The position numbers were made by a program, and so were the translations under genes. Below the pieces are notes generated by a model, which worked only from the letters and a program-made list of their open reading frames with translations, searched no databases and had not been told where the DNA came from. Below, one piece after another: positions 17,646 to 26,249 of a stretch of DNA of 64,000 nucleotides. Position 1 is the first letter of the stretch. Every line of letters begins with the position of its first letter. This DNA comes from Catenovulum adriaticum (GTDB taxonomy: Bacteria > Pseudomonadota > Gammaproteobacteria > Enterobacterales > Alteromonadaceae): the NCBI RefSeq assembly GCF_026725475.1, contig NZ_CP109965.1, positions 1,612,001 through 1,676,000 of the forward strand, in the 5' to 3' direction.

Positions 17646-17947
17646 TGTTTAAATTCAACTAAGTCAGTGCAATTATTGATATTTTGATTAGGATGTTATC
17701 AGCCTACACGCAGGAAACAAGCATTGATTAAAACTTAAGCGGCGTATAACTTATTTATTTTAATTGTAATATGGCGCCACCTTAGTTTGTATATGTAATT
17801 TTACATCAATATTGCGTGTTGGGATTAATTAATAATAAATTATAAAAACGTATAAAGATAAAACCAACTAGCACTTGATTTAGGTAATTATGAAACAATA
17901 TATAGATAAATATATTGAAACTCGATTCACAAAACAAAGAGCCTTCT
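17646..17947. other. AT-rich divergent region upstream of gshB
   Basis: About 300 bp without a gene between the coiled-coil protein gene and gshB. A palindrome ATGTAA-TT-TTACAT lies at 17793-17806 and several TATA-like stretches lie at 17835-17915. Either could serve the two divergent promoters. Nothing more specific was recognised. Confidence 0.35.
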
Positions 17948-18898
17948 ATGACAATTAAACTTGGGATCGTGATGGATCCTATCAGTCAAATTACCATCAA
18001 AAAAGATTCCAGCTTTGCGATGCTACTTCAAGCGCAAGCACGCGGTTATGAAATTTATTATATGGAAATGGCCGACCTTTATTTAGAAGATGGTCAAAGC
18101 TATGCAAATATGCGCCGCTTAAGCGTGCAGGAAGACCCAGATAACTGGTACCAATTGGGTGAAACAAGCGATCAACCACTCAGTGCGCTAGACTGCATTT
18201 TAATGCGCAAAGATCCCCCATTTGATACAGAATACATATACGCGACTTATTTATTAGAACGAGCCGAAGATGCCGGCTGTTTAATTGTAAATAAACCACA
18301 AAGTTTGCGCGACGCGAACGAAAAACTCTATACTGCGTGGTTTTCCGATTACACGCCAACCACATTAGTTACCCGCAGCGCTAAAAAGTTGAAGGCTTTT
18401 TACCAAACTCATCAAGACGTTATTTTAAAACCTCTGGATGGCATGGGTGGCGCATCTATTTTTAGATTAAAACCGAATGACCCAAATGTTGGGGTTATTA
18501 TAGAAACCTTAACTGAACATCAAAGCCGATATGCAATGGCGCAAACTTATTTACCAGAAATTAAAGACGGCGATAAACGTATTTTATTAATTGACGGTGA
18601 ACCAATAGAATACTGCTTAGCTCGGATTCCGGCAGAAGGCGAAACGCGTGGTAATTTAGCAGCCGGAGGACGAGGTGTTGCTAGACCTTTATCTGATTCA
18701 GATAAAAAAATTGCTGCGCATGTTGGCCCAACTTTAAAGAAAAAAGGCTTAATATTTGTTGGCTTAGATGTGATTGGCGATAAAATTACTGAAATCAATG
18801 TGACCAGCCCAACCTGTATTCGCGAAATAGAAGCAGCCTACCCTGTTAGCATTACCGGTAAATTATTTGATGCAATAGAAGCTAGGTTGGGTAAATAA
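17948..18898 (+). CDS. gshB: Glutathione synthetase GshB
   Basis: A 316-residue ATP-grasp enzyme joining gamma-glutamylcysteine and glycine, the same length as E. coli GshB. I set the start at 17948 because MTIKLGIVMDPISQI aligns with the family's start; an in-frame ATG lies 11 codons upstream. Signatures are KKDSSFAMLLQAQ, DGMGGASIFR (ATP loop), EGETRGNLAAGG (glycine-rich flexible loop) and EINVTSPTCIREIE at the C-terminus. It is monocistronic with a stem-loop downstream. Confidence 0.96.
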   Translation: MTIKLGIVMDPISQITIKKDSSFAMLLQAQARGYEIYYMEMADLYLEDGQSYANMRRLSVQEDPDNWYQLGETSDQPLSALDCILMRKDPPFDTEYIYATYLLERAEDAGCLIVNKPQSLRDANEKLYTAWFSDYTPTTLVTRSAKKLKAFYQTHQDVILKPLDGMGGASIFRLKPNDPNVGVIIETLTEHQSRYAMAQTYLPEIKDGDKRILLIDGEPIEYCLARIPAEGETRGNLAAGGRGVARPLSDSDKKIAAHVGPTLKKKGLIFVGLDVIGDKITEINVTSPTCIREIEAAYPVSITGKLFDAIEARLGK

Positions 18899-18928
18899 CC
18901 TAACCTAAATTGAATAAGTATTAACTTT

Positions 18929-18966
18929 TGTCAGATTTGATTTATAGGATTAACTCAAATCTGACA
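18929..18966 (+). terminator. Stem-loop after gshB
   Basis: A perfect 12-bp inverted repeat TGTCAGATTTGA/TCAAATCTGACA with a 14-nt loop, 30 bp after the gshB stop. There is no T-tract, so termination would be weak or Rho-assisted. Confidence 0.45.
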
Positions 18967-19065
18967 GTCTCACATTACCATTTTCGGAAACTGGCTTATT
19001 AAACTTGAATGCCAGCTGGCTGGTGATAAGCAGACGTTTTTACACCTCAAATTTTCGTTCTATTG

Positions 19066-19147
19066 TAGATTGGCACGAGCGGAGAGACTCCCTACATATT
19101 TGTATATTAATAAAAATGTTGGGATTCGCTCCGCTCGTTCCAACCTA
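19066..19147. repeat. Inverted-repeat element, GAGCGGAG/CTCCGCTC type
   Basis: Arms of 19 bp at 19066-19084 and 19129-19147 pair at 17/19 positions around a 44-bp AT-rich spacer. The right arm with flank (19119-19147) matches 20671-20699 at 25/29 positions, so the arm unit is repeated nearby. It is probably a small dispersed intergenic repeat. Confidence 0.6.
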
Positions 19148-19167
19148 CCGCGCTGTGTATACAAAGC

Positions 19168-19209
19168 AAAAAATCACTAACTGTTTTTATAAACTTTTAT
19201 AGATGGCTG
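19168..19209. repeat. Direct repeat copy 1
   Basis: About 42 bp (AAAATCACTAACTG...TTTTATAGATGGCTG) matching 19759-19804 with a 4-bp ACTG insertion and a few changes. In copy 2 the end of the repeat overlaps the last codons of the orphan gene; here no gene is attached. Confidence 0.6.
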
Positions 19210-19321
19210 GCTTTTAAAGCTTAAGAATTATTGGATTATTTTGCGCAACACAATAAAAGCTATAAAAACCTAAGCAATTAAAAAATGAGCATAACGCTGT
19301 CATTGCTTTCGCACTATCGTC

Positions 19322-19537
19322 TTATTTTTTTATGGGTACGTCTTCAAGTAGCTTTATGATCGACTGATTATTATTTAGCTTAGCCAGATCAATGAGGTAA
19401 CTTTTTTGTAAATCTTGTATGGGTTGTTCGTCTAGTAAGTCTCTTAGTAATTGCTCTTCACCATTAGCAATGGCGGTTTTTAATGCAGCAAAATCAGCTA
19501 TACCCTGTTGCTTATTTTCAGTTTTATCTGTACTCAT
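19322..19537 (-). CDS. Small orphan protein (71 aa)
   Basis: A 71-residue acidic, helix-rich protein with no recognised family. AGGAG lies 9 bases before the ATG, supporting real translation. The spacing of helices (FAALKTAIANGEEQLLRDLLDEQ then LQKSYLIDLAKLNNNQSIIKLLED) is reminiscent of two ankyrin-like or alpha-solenoid units, which is only a suggestion. It lies between the two copies of a direct repeat and next to another orphan gene, in a patch unlike its housekeeping surroundings. Confidence 0.6.
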   Translation of the reverse strand: MSTDKTENKQQGIADFAALKTAIANGEEQLLRDLLDEQPIQDLQKSYLIDLAKLNNNQSIIKLLEDVPIKK

Positions 19538-19758
19538 TTATTTAGCTCCTGAAATTGATTCTAAAATTATATGCCTATTAACAGTAACAATATGACCCAA
19601 TAAGTAAAAATAAAAGACATAAAAAAATAAATTAACACAATAAGTAAAAGACAGGCACACCTAAAAACCAGTCAGCAGCTAACTGATACAAGATATCCGA
19701 CACATCCGTTAAATGATTACCAAGTTTAAAAATTTCATCAAAAAAACAACGAGCCCAA

Positions 19759-19804
19759 AAAAAAATCACTAACTGACTGTTTTTAATATCTTTTATAGAT
19801 GGCT
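19759..19804. repeat. Direct repeat copy 2
   Basis: Second copy of the repeat at 19168-19209. It covers the stop and last few codons of the 219-residue orphan gene and its immediate downstream sequence. Confidence 0.6.
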
Positions 19805-20452
19805 GTCATTGATTCTAGTTTTTTCCAACATAGCCCCGAAATTATTCCACTTTTCGAGTATAACATTATGTAATGAGTTAGATACTGCATCAATAGATTG
19901 CCCAACCAAAGCTGAAGCTGAGTTAAACCCTTGCACACTTGAATTAACCTCTATTTGCATTGAACCTTGCCCGAATACATGAGAAACACCATCTACTGGA
20001 TTCGTATACCCTTTAAATAAACCACGAAAAAAGCCACTTGAGCCGGAGTTGGTTTCTAGAACATTAAGATGGGATACAGCAAGAACAGTTAGCTCCTGTA
20101 ATAAAGATAATGTCGAATTAAGTTCATTAATTATGTTTGATTTGATAAATCCAGAGAAAAAATATCTTGCTAAATATGATTGAGCTTCTAACTCTGAATA
20201 ATTATGCTCAGCTAAAAGAATTAATGCGTTACTTTTTAATTTATCCTCAACTTTATAAATAACTTCATGTAAGTCCCTTTGAATTTTAGCTATATCTAAA
20301 GAGATGAAACCCTTCATAGATTCTTTTCGATCTCCATTAGGGTTACTTATAAGAGAATGAATGTCAGATAAAAACATAGAATTGAAATTTGCAATCAGAA
20401 CACTAATATCGTCCTTGAATTTATCTGCATCCCAATCTGAAATATAATTCAT
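19793..20452 (-). CDS. Orphan protein, unknown function (219 aa)
   Basis: I do not recognise this protein. The start at 20452 (MNYISDWDADKF) is preferred because GGAGAGG lies 8 bases upstream; the open frame extends 13 codons further to 20491 without a ribosome site. The protein is mostly helical with no signal peptide. A glycine-rich stretch near 143-155 (SGSSGFFRGLFKGYTNP) divides an N-terminal helical half from a Ser/Asn-rich C-terminal half. Its use of codons such as AGA and ATA appears higher than in neighbouring genes, which hints at transfer; this is an impression, not a count. Confidence 0.6.
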   Translation of the reverse strand: MNYISDWDADKFKDDISVLIANFNSMFLSDIHSLISNPNGDRKESMKGFISLDIAKIQRDLHEVIYKVEDKLKSNALILLAEHNYSELEAQSYLARYFFSGFIKSNIINELNSTLSLLQELTVLAVSHLNVLETNSGSSGFFRGLFKGYTNPVDGVSHVFGQGSMQIEVNSSVQGFNSASALVGQSIDAVSNSLHNVILEKWNNFGAMLEKTRINDSHL

Positions 20453-20741
20453 AAGCTGAACCTCTCCTTGTAGTCCTAACAACTTAATCATTAGAAGAGC
20501 GGATAGAACTTTTTAACATTGAGTCTATAAACGCCATTCCCATTAGTTTTAAATTAATTATTTCATAAACTTAAGCCTTGGTTGACTAAAATTCAACAAT
20601 AATTATTAGGACAGAAACCAAGACGAGCCAATTTAGGCTCGTTATGTAAACTCATTATTAAACTCGATTGTTGGGGTTCGCTGCGCTCGACCCAACCTAG
20701 TATCTCTCAGTATTATAGTCAATACGCGTTAATTTAACTGA
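20453..20741. other. Intergenic region between orphan gene and galM
   Basis: Just under 300 bp, AT-rich. It should hold the orphan gene's promoter. At 20671-20699 it carries a copy of the hairpin unit related to 19119-19147 (TTGGGG...CCCAACCTA), itself imperfectly palindromic. No gene was seen. Confidence 0.45.
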
Positions 20742-21815
20742 TTAAAGCGCGTCAAATTCAAATACCATCTTACTATTATAAGTTTCGTCGGGTTTTAATA
20801 AAGTTGATTTAAATTTAGCTTGATTAGGTGAATCAGGTACATGTTGTGGCTCAATACAAAAGCCAGAACGCGAACCAAACGCTCGGCCTTTACCTTTTAA
20901 GTTTTCGTCTAAAAAATTACCGGTATAAAATTGAAAACCAGGTTCTGTCGTTTGTATTTTTAATCGTCGGCCACTTTCCCGCTCGATAATTTCAGCCGCT
21001 AACGTTAGCTGCTCTGCATCATTATCTAACACAAAATTATGGTCATAACCTGAGCCAATTTCAATTTGAGCATTTTGGCTATCTATATCTTGGCCAATCT
21101 TTTTAAATTGTAAAAAATCAAAGGCTGTACCTTCAACGGGTAAATACTCACCTGTAGGAATACTATTTTGATTAAGCTCAGTAATAAATTTAGCAGGGCT
21201 TTTTAGCTCGTGGTTTAACACTTGAGTATGGTTTGCTAAATTTAAATTAAAATAGCTGTGGTTAGTTAAATTAATGACGGTGGTTTGATCTGTGGTCGCT
21301 GTGTATTCAATGCTAAGTTTATTGTTATTATCTAACTGATACGTGGTGCGCACCGTTAAATTACCCGGGTATCCTTGATCGCCATCTTCGCTTAGTAAAT
21401 CAAAATGAACGCCTACCGCGGAGGGTGTTTCAAACGTGCTTGCTTGCCATACTTTTTTATCAAACCCTTCCAAACCACCATGTAGTTGGTTTGTACCGTT
21501 GTTTTGCGCAAATGTGTAGAGTTTGCCATCAATTTTACATTGTCCATTGGCAATACGATTACCAAAACGTCCAATCGTTGCGCCAAAATAAGCTGGGTTC
21601 GTTAGGTATTCTTCAAAATGGTCAAAACCTAATACAATATCGGCAAACTGCCCTTGGCTATCTGGTGTCATCAAATTTACCAAAATTGCACCAAAGTTTG
21701 TAATGCTGGCTTGTGCCCCTTTCGCATTTGTTAACGTAAATAACTGAACATTTTTACCCGCTGGCGTGATACCGTATTCACTGGTTTCAATTGATAATTT
21801 TGAATTGACTGACAT
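20742..21815 (-). CDS. galM: Aldose 1-epimerase GalM
   Basis: A 357-residue galactose mutarotase-like protein. FGNRIANGQ carries the conserved Arg, TNHSYFNL carries the catalytic-type His, and GYDHNFVL and TTEPGFQFYTGN carry the sugar-binding Asp/Glu segments. It interconverts alpha and beta anomers of hexoses in the cytoplasm. No galactose or arabinose operon is adjacent, so it is probably expressed from its own promoter in the 387-bp gap upstream. No signal peptide. Confidence 0.92.
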   Translation of the reverse strand: MSVNSKLSIETSEYGITPAGKNVQLFTLTNAKGAQASITNFGAILVNLMTPDSQGQFADIVLGFDHFEEYLTNPAYFGATIGRFGNRIANGQCKIDGKLYTFAQNNGTNQLHGGLEGFDKKVWQASTFETPSAVGVHFDLLSEDGDQGYPGNLTVRTTYQLDNNNKLSIEYTATTDQTTVINLTNHSYFNLNLANHTQVLNHELKSPAKFITELNQNSIPTGEYLPVEGTAFDFLQFKKIGQDIDSQNAQIEIGSGYDHNFVLDNDAEQLTLAAEIIERESGRRLKIQTTEPGFQFYTGNFLDENLKGKGRAFGSRSGFCIEPQHVPDSPNQAKFKSTLLKPDETYNSKMVFEFDAL

Positions 21816-22202
21816 ATAGGTTCTCTAAATTATTTTAAGCTATTAATTAAAAACGAATTAAAAATAACTAAGTCTAACATGCTCTTGCAGGTGAATTCAG
21901 TTAAATTTAACACTAAGATAAGTTTATCATTTTTTATTTATACTGAATTACTATGTCGTCGTTTTCATCAAAAGAAACGGGTAATTCGTTAGTAGCCAAA
22001 TTAACCAGCCGCACATTCATCAACAGAGTATTGCGTTAAACCTTAAACATTTAAATCTTGCATTGTAAACCGCCCAAATTAATGAGGTTAATTTGCAAAA
22101 CACAAAATAAAAATTTAGCCTAACTGAAAGCTAACAAGCTTAAGGAAATAAATAGTAAAATATTTATAATGTTAACTAACCTAGATAATTAGAATTTAAA
22201 TA
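21816..22202. other. 387-bp divergent region galM/M61 peptidase
   Basis: An AT-rich region expected to contain the two divergent promoters. A 28-codon open frame starts at 21953 but has no ribosome site and no similarity I recognise. No strong operator or hairpin was seen. Confidence 0.4.
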
Positions 22203-24029
22203 ATGAGCATTCAATACAGCGTTAATTTTGATGAAGCAAATAAGCATATTTTTAATGTTAAAATAGCTATCCCCAAACACGAACATTCAGTTTTGCATTT
22301 ATCCTTGCCGGCTTGGATTCCTGGCTCATACATGATCCGTGACTTTTCTAAAAATATTATTAATTTAAGTGCAACTAAAGACTGTGAAAAATTAGCGATA
22401 AACCTTATTGATAAACAAAATTGGTCGATTCATTCTGGCGGTGAAGCATTCACGGTTGAATATCAGGTTTATGCTTTTGATAGTTCAGTAAGAACCGCTT
22501 ATTTAGATCAAAGCCGAGCCTTTTTTAACGGTACTAGCTTATTTATTTCAGTGAATGAATTTCAAGATCAAAAACATAAAGTTGAATTAATAGCACCTGA
22601 GTTTACTGATAATTGGAAAGTGGCGACTGGCTTACAAAGAGCAGCAGAAACCTCGGTTTATCATTTTGGTCATTATTACAGTGATGATTACGCTCAGTTA
22701 ATTGATTGCCCTGTCGAAATTGGTGATTTTACCCATCTTGAATTTGAAGTTTCAGGCACACCACATTATTTAATTTTAAACGGTAAACACTACGCTGATA
22801 CTGCGCGCCTCGTAAAAGACGTTACCAAGCTTTGTCAGCACCATATCGATTTATTTGAAAAAGAAACCGGTGGTAAACCGCCTTTCAAAGAATACTGGTT
22901 TTTAACAAACATTCTGCCAAGTGGTTTTGGTGGATTAGAGCATAAAAACTCTACTGCTTTGTTATGTTCAACGTTTGATTTTCCAAACGTGAACAAGCCA
23001 GATGAATTATCAGATGGCTATAGAACCTTTTTAAGCTTAGTTTCACATGAATTTTTTCATAATTGGAACGTATGCAGAATCAAGCCTGAAGAATTTATTC
23101 CCTATAGTTTAAGCAGCGAAAGTTACACTAAGCAATTATGGGCGTTTGAAGGGATTACGTCTTATTATGATGATTTTAGTTTATTCAGAACTGGGATTAT
23201 TTCGTTTGAAGATTATTTAAAACTTAAAAGCAAAACCATTAGCCGTGTTAACCGAGGTCAAGGTCAGTTAAAACAAAACTTAATTGAATCTAGTTTTTAC
23301 ACATGGACTAAGTTTTATCAGCAAGGCGCTGATGCGGCTAACAATATTGTCAGTTACTATACTAAAGGCTCGTTAATCGCCTTGTGGCTTGATTTAACCA
23401 TTCGTAAAGCGACGAACGCGACTAAATCGCTAGACGATGTTATGCGTGCTTTATGGGCTGAATTTGTTAATAAAGGGGCGGATTACAAAGGGACGCAATT
23501 AGATACTATTATTAATATTGTAGATAGTCTTATTTTTTCAGATACAACAGCTTCAGGTAACAATTCGACAAGCATCCAAGACGAGTTTTATCAGTTATTA
23601 AATGATAAATCCCCTATTCCATTAACTGAATTATTAGCTGATTTTGGGGTTGAATTAAAACAAGTACCCTCTAAAGCAGCATCATTGCTAGAAGTTTCAT
23701 CTAATGAACATAGCCCTTATCTGGGGTTTATGTTTAAAGAATCAAAATTAGGCGTAGATATAATGCAAGTGCTGGAAGATTCGCCTGCAGAAAAAGCAGG
23801 TATTAGCGTTCAAGATAATATTATTGCCATTGATAATATTGTGGTGAACAAAGCTAATTTTGAAAACGTCGTTAATAATCTCGCATTAAATCAAGAATAC
23901 ACAGTTTCTTATATTAGAAATGGTGAACTATTTAACTCCATTATTCAATTAAGTGATGCAATTAACGAACTTAGCCAATTAACTGTTGTTAATGCAGAAA
24001 AAGCGAAAAACTGGCAAGAGATAGTTTAA
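22203..24029 (+). CDS. M61 family (glycyl-aminopeptidase-like) metallopeptidase with PDZ domain
   Basis: A 608-residue protein of the M61 family. The N-terminal beta domain covers about 1-170. The gluzincin zinc site is H282-E-F-F-H286-N-W with the distal Glu in AFEGITSYY (E316). A C-terminal PDZ domain lies at about 500-590 (VLEDSPAEKAGISVQDNIIAID). There is no signal peptide, so it should be cytoplasmic. Family members cleave N-terminal Gly or Ala from peptides. It stands alone with a stem-loop downstream. Confidence 0.93.
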   Translation: MSIQYSVNFDEANKHIFNVKIAIPKHEHSVLHLSLPAWIPGSYMIRDFSKNIINLSATKDCEKLAINLIDKQNWSIHSGGEAFTVEYQVYAFDSSVRTAYLDQSRAFFNGTSLFISVNEFQDQKHKVELIAPEFTDNWKVATGLQRAAETSVYHFGHYYSDDYAQLIDCPVEIGDFTHLEFEVSGTPHYLILNGKHYADTARLVKDVTKLCQHHIDLFEKETGGKPPFKEYWFLTNILPSGFGGLEHKNSTALLCSTFDFPNVNKPDELSDGYRTFLSLVSHEFFHNWNVCRIKPEEFIPYSLSSESYTKQLWAFEGITSYYDDFSLFRTGIISFEDYLKLKSKTISRVNRGQGQLKQNLIESSFYTWTKFYQQGADAANNIVSYYTKGSLIALWLDLTIRKATNATKSLDDVMRALWAEFVNKGADYKGTQLDTIINIVDSLIFSDTTASGNNSTSIQDEFYQLLNDKSPIPLTELLADFGVELKQVPSKAASLLEVSSNEHSPYLGFMFKESKLGVDIMQVLEDSPAEKAGISVQDNIIAIDNIVVNKANFENVVNNLALNQEYTVSYIRNGELFNSIIQLSDAINELSQLTVVNAEKAKNWQEIV

Positions 24030-24035
24030 CTACAT

Positions 24036-24063
24036 ACAGCCTTATACCATTAAGGCTGTTGTT
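24036..24063 (+). terminator. Terminator-like stem-loop after M61 gene
   Basis: A 9-bp perfect stem ACAGCCTTA/TAAGGCTGT with a 6-nt loop followed by TGTTCTT, 7 bp after the stop codon. Confidence 0.65.
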
Positions 24064-24112
24064 CTTAATAATTGTCAGTTAAAAAAGTGAGCATGTTCGC
24101 CCAGCTCAAATG

Positions 24113-24149
24113 CCTGACGGATTAAAGCTAAAGTTTTTAATCCGGCAGG
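24113..24149. repeat. Strong stem-loop, possible REP-type unit
   Basis: Arms of 14 bp (24113-24126, 24136-24149; CCTGaCGGATTAAA) pair with one mismatch around a 9-nt loop. There is no T-tract on the plus side. It lies in the 252-bp gap between convergent genes, after the M61 terminator. Confidence 0.5.
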
Positions 24150-24281
24150 ATTTCATCCAAAGCAATTACGGTTAGCAGCTGAGAGTTGAATCAGCCAAAG
24201 ACAACATAATTTAAGATAAATTAGATATGAACAAGCTTAGTATTTAACTGCTTATATCAACTTAAAATACCTGTTGCTGAT

Positions 24282-25193
24282 TTACTGATTACCACCCGCT
24301 TTTACCCAAAATTGAGGATCGAGTCGGATTTGATACCAATTGATTCGCCAATCTAAATGAGGACCGGTAGCGCGTCCACTTTGACCTATTTCGCCAATCA
24401 GATCACCCTGACTCACTGTATCGCCTTTTTTGACATGTAATTTAGATAAATGAATAAAGGTAGATGAAAGCCCATACCCATGGTCTAAAATAAGCGTACC
24501 ACCAGAATAAAACATATCTTTGTGAGCAACGGTAATTTCACCATCCGCCGGTGCTACTACTTGTGTACCCGTTGGCGCAGCCACATCTAAGCCAAAATGA
24601 GGTCGCTTGGGGACACCATTAAAAATGCGTCGACTACCATAAACTCCAGATATACGCCCTTTGGCTGGCCAGATAAAGTTTTGTAAAAAAGCGGTTTTGT
24701 TAGATTCTTGGTTACGCGCAAGCCAAATTTCGCCGTTTTCTTTACTAATTCGATCTAAAACGGATTGAGGCGGGTTGACTGTTTTGCTTGGCACACCGTT
24801 TACTTTATCTTCTTTGTAACTGCGTTTAGTTAATTTAAGAGGATAATTGATTTGCTGGTTATTAGACAAAGTAAAAGTGACTGTTTGTTTTAAATCGGCG
24901 TCACGACCAAAACCAAATACAAAATCTCCGTTTTCGGTACATAAACCTTGTTGTGTGGTTTGGCTATCAACTACTTTATATGACTGGCAATTTGCTAAAC
25001 GACCTTTTACAAAGCCGCCTTGCTGTAGCGCTTGAGCGCTAACTTTAACCTGTGCTGATGTAGGTTGTGCGTTGGCCATTGAGGCTAGTAACAGCCCCAA
25101 AATGCCTGTAAATAAAACTGATGTAAACTGAGTTAAATCGCTTAATCTTCGATTAATTATTTTGCGCAATTGCACCTTTAGAAACCCCTTCAT
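24282..25193 (-). CDS. M23 family peptidase (LytM-type), secreted
   Basis: A 303-residue protein with a long N-terminus followed by a signal-type hydrophobic stretch (about 22-42, ending SMANAQP). The C-terminal M23 domain has zinc ligands H199 and D203 (HFGLDVAAPTGT) and the H248 (FIHLSKL) and H279 (GPHLDW) sites, so all four key residues are present. It should act on peptidoglycan in the periplasm as an endopeptidase. Its start overlaps the end of the QueD-like gene by 41 bp, an unusually long overlap for unrelated functions. Confidence 0.9.
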   Translation of the reverse strand: MKGFLKVQLRKIINRRLSDLTQFTSVLFTGILGLLLASMANAQPTSAQVKVSAQALQQGGFVKGRLANCQSYKVVDSQTTQQGLCTENGDFVFGFGRDADLKQTVTFTLSNNQQINYPLKLTKRSYKEDKVNGVPSKTVNPPQSVLDRISKENGEIWLARNQESNKTAFLQNFIWPAKGRISGVYGSRRIFNGVPKRPHFGLDVAAPTGTQVVAPADGEITVAHKDMFYSGGTLILDHGYGLSSTFIHLSKLHVKKGDTVSQGDLIGEIGQSGRATGPHLDWRINWYQIRLDPQFWVKAGGNQ

Positions 25194-26031
25194 ACGCCAT
25201 CACTTTAAATTGACTGTTAGGCGCTCGTTGTTGCATGACTTCAAGCATAAATTCAGCTAAACACTCAACCGTTGTGTCTCGGTCAATCAAATCAACTAAA
25301 CTCGTTGGGCAAACTAATTTATATTCACCTTGGCTGGCTGAATATTCAAAACCGACATATTGATCACTGTTTAAATGATGCTGATGACAAAACTCGGTTA
25401 ATAATTCAACCGAAACATCTTCTTCACTACCGATATAAATATCTTGCCAGCGTTTTTCCCAATAACTTTGCCATGCCTCACTCACTTGACCATTTTCATA
25501 AACCGTTACTTTTGAGCGGTGGCCATGAACAATTCGCTGACAATTACCATCGTGCTTTTTCAAGCCATGACTGTAGTGATAATACGCTTGATTAATTTGT
25601 TCTGGTCTAAGTGTAATTTCAATATCTTTTACGTTTTCTGGCATATGGCGCATAATGGTAGCGCGAATAAGTGGTAGTACTTCGTCAATATTAACTTTAT
25701 CGGCCTGTAAAAAACAGTAAGCTGAAGGCGGCGCCGACATAAAAATATACTCAAGCGCGTCGGTTTTATACAAAATATTTAAGTTATCTTGCTGCATGAT
25801 TTTGCTTACCAACGCAGATGAGTCTTCGCCTATATGTAGTTTGTGATCAAACTCTTGGTCAATAATGCGCTTAATTTGGCTTTTGACTACCCCAAAATCC
25901 AACACCATGTTTTGATCGTTTAACTGGCCAATTAAAGCAACATCTACTATCCAACTTTCACCCACGATGCCTCGTTTGGTATCAAGATAAGAAAAGTCAA
26001 TTATGGTTAAGTCGTTTACGAATAAATGCAT
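25153..26031 (-). CDS. Tandem T-fold 6-carboxytetrahydropterin synthase-like protein
   Basis: A 292-residue protein about twice the length of QueD. The second half has the zinc-site pattern of the family: H155 (HYSHGL), C164 and the paired H169/H171 (CQRIVHGH). The first half has the T-fold strands and DFGVVKSQI...DHKL helix pattern but no HGH. So it looks like two T-fold domains with the metal site only in the second. QueD makes 6-carboxytetrahydropterin for queuosine; queC and queE are 10 kb away. Whether this is the cell's QueD or a divergent paralogue is open. Confidence 0.75.
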   Translation of the reverse strand: MHLFVNDLTIIDFSYLDTKRGIVGESWIVDVALIGQLNDQNMVLDFGVVKSQIKRIIDQEFDHKLHIGEDSSALVSKIMQQDNLNILYKTDALEYIFMSAPPSAYCFLQADKVNIDEVLPLIRATIMRHMPENVKDIEITLRPEQINQAYYHYSHGLKKHDGNCQRIVHGHRSKVTVYENGQVSEAWQSYWEKRWQDIYIGSEEDVSVELLTEFCHQHHLNSDQYVGFEYSASQGEYKLVCPTSLVDLIDRDTTVECLAEFMLEVMQQRAPNSQFKVMAYEGVSKGAIAQNN

Positions 26032-26203
26032 CGAGTTGGTTTGCCTAGCTAAAAGTAATTAAGCCCAATATTATACTGGCTTAATTAATTAAAAACAGTT
26101 TAAGCAGTAAAAGATCTAAAATTAGCTGAATTTTGCAATAACATTGCTGATTAAATAATCAAAATCAATTAAGGCTTTAGTTGAAAATGTGGGTTGATAA
26201 TGC

Positions 26204-26240
26204 AGTTGCGCTTATCTATCAAGAATAAGCGCAACTTTTT
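26204..26240 (+). terminator. Rho-independent-type hairpin, plus-strand orientation
   Basis: A perfect 12-bp stem AGTTGCGCTTAT/ATAAGCGCAACT with a 9-nt loop and TTTTT on the plus strand only. It follows the end of the minus-strand DAHP synthase gene but has no T-tail in that direction. No plus-strand gene lies upstream. Confidence 0.6.
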
Positions 26241-26249
26241 AAACTTAAA

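Larger units (their letters stand above)
18899..19321. other. 423-bp intergenic region with hairpin repeats
   Basis: No convincing gene. From left to right it holds a perfect 12-bp stem-loop (18929-18966), a GCCAGCTGGC palindrome near 19010, the 83-bp inverted-repeat element at 19066-19147, and one copy of a direct repeat at 19168-19209 whose other copy lies at 19759-19804. A 65-codon open frame here is built from these repeats and is not credible as a gene. Confidence 0.5.

Noticed and set aside
19005..19202. A 65-codon plus-strand open frame after gshB
   Set aside because: It is made of inverted and direct repeats, has no ribosome site and its translation has no protein-like character.
21953..22039. 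A 28-codon open frame between galM and the M61 gene
   Set aside because: No ribosome-binding site, no recognised similarity, and very short.
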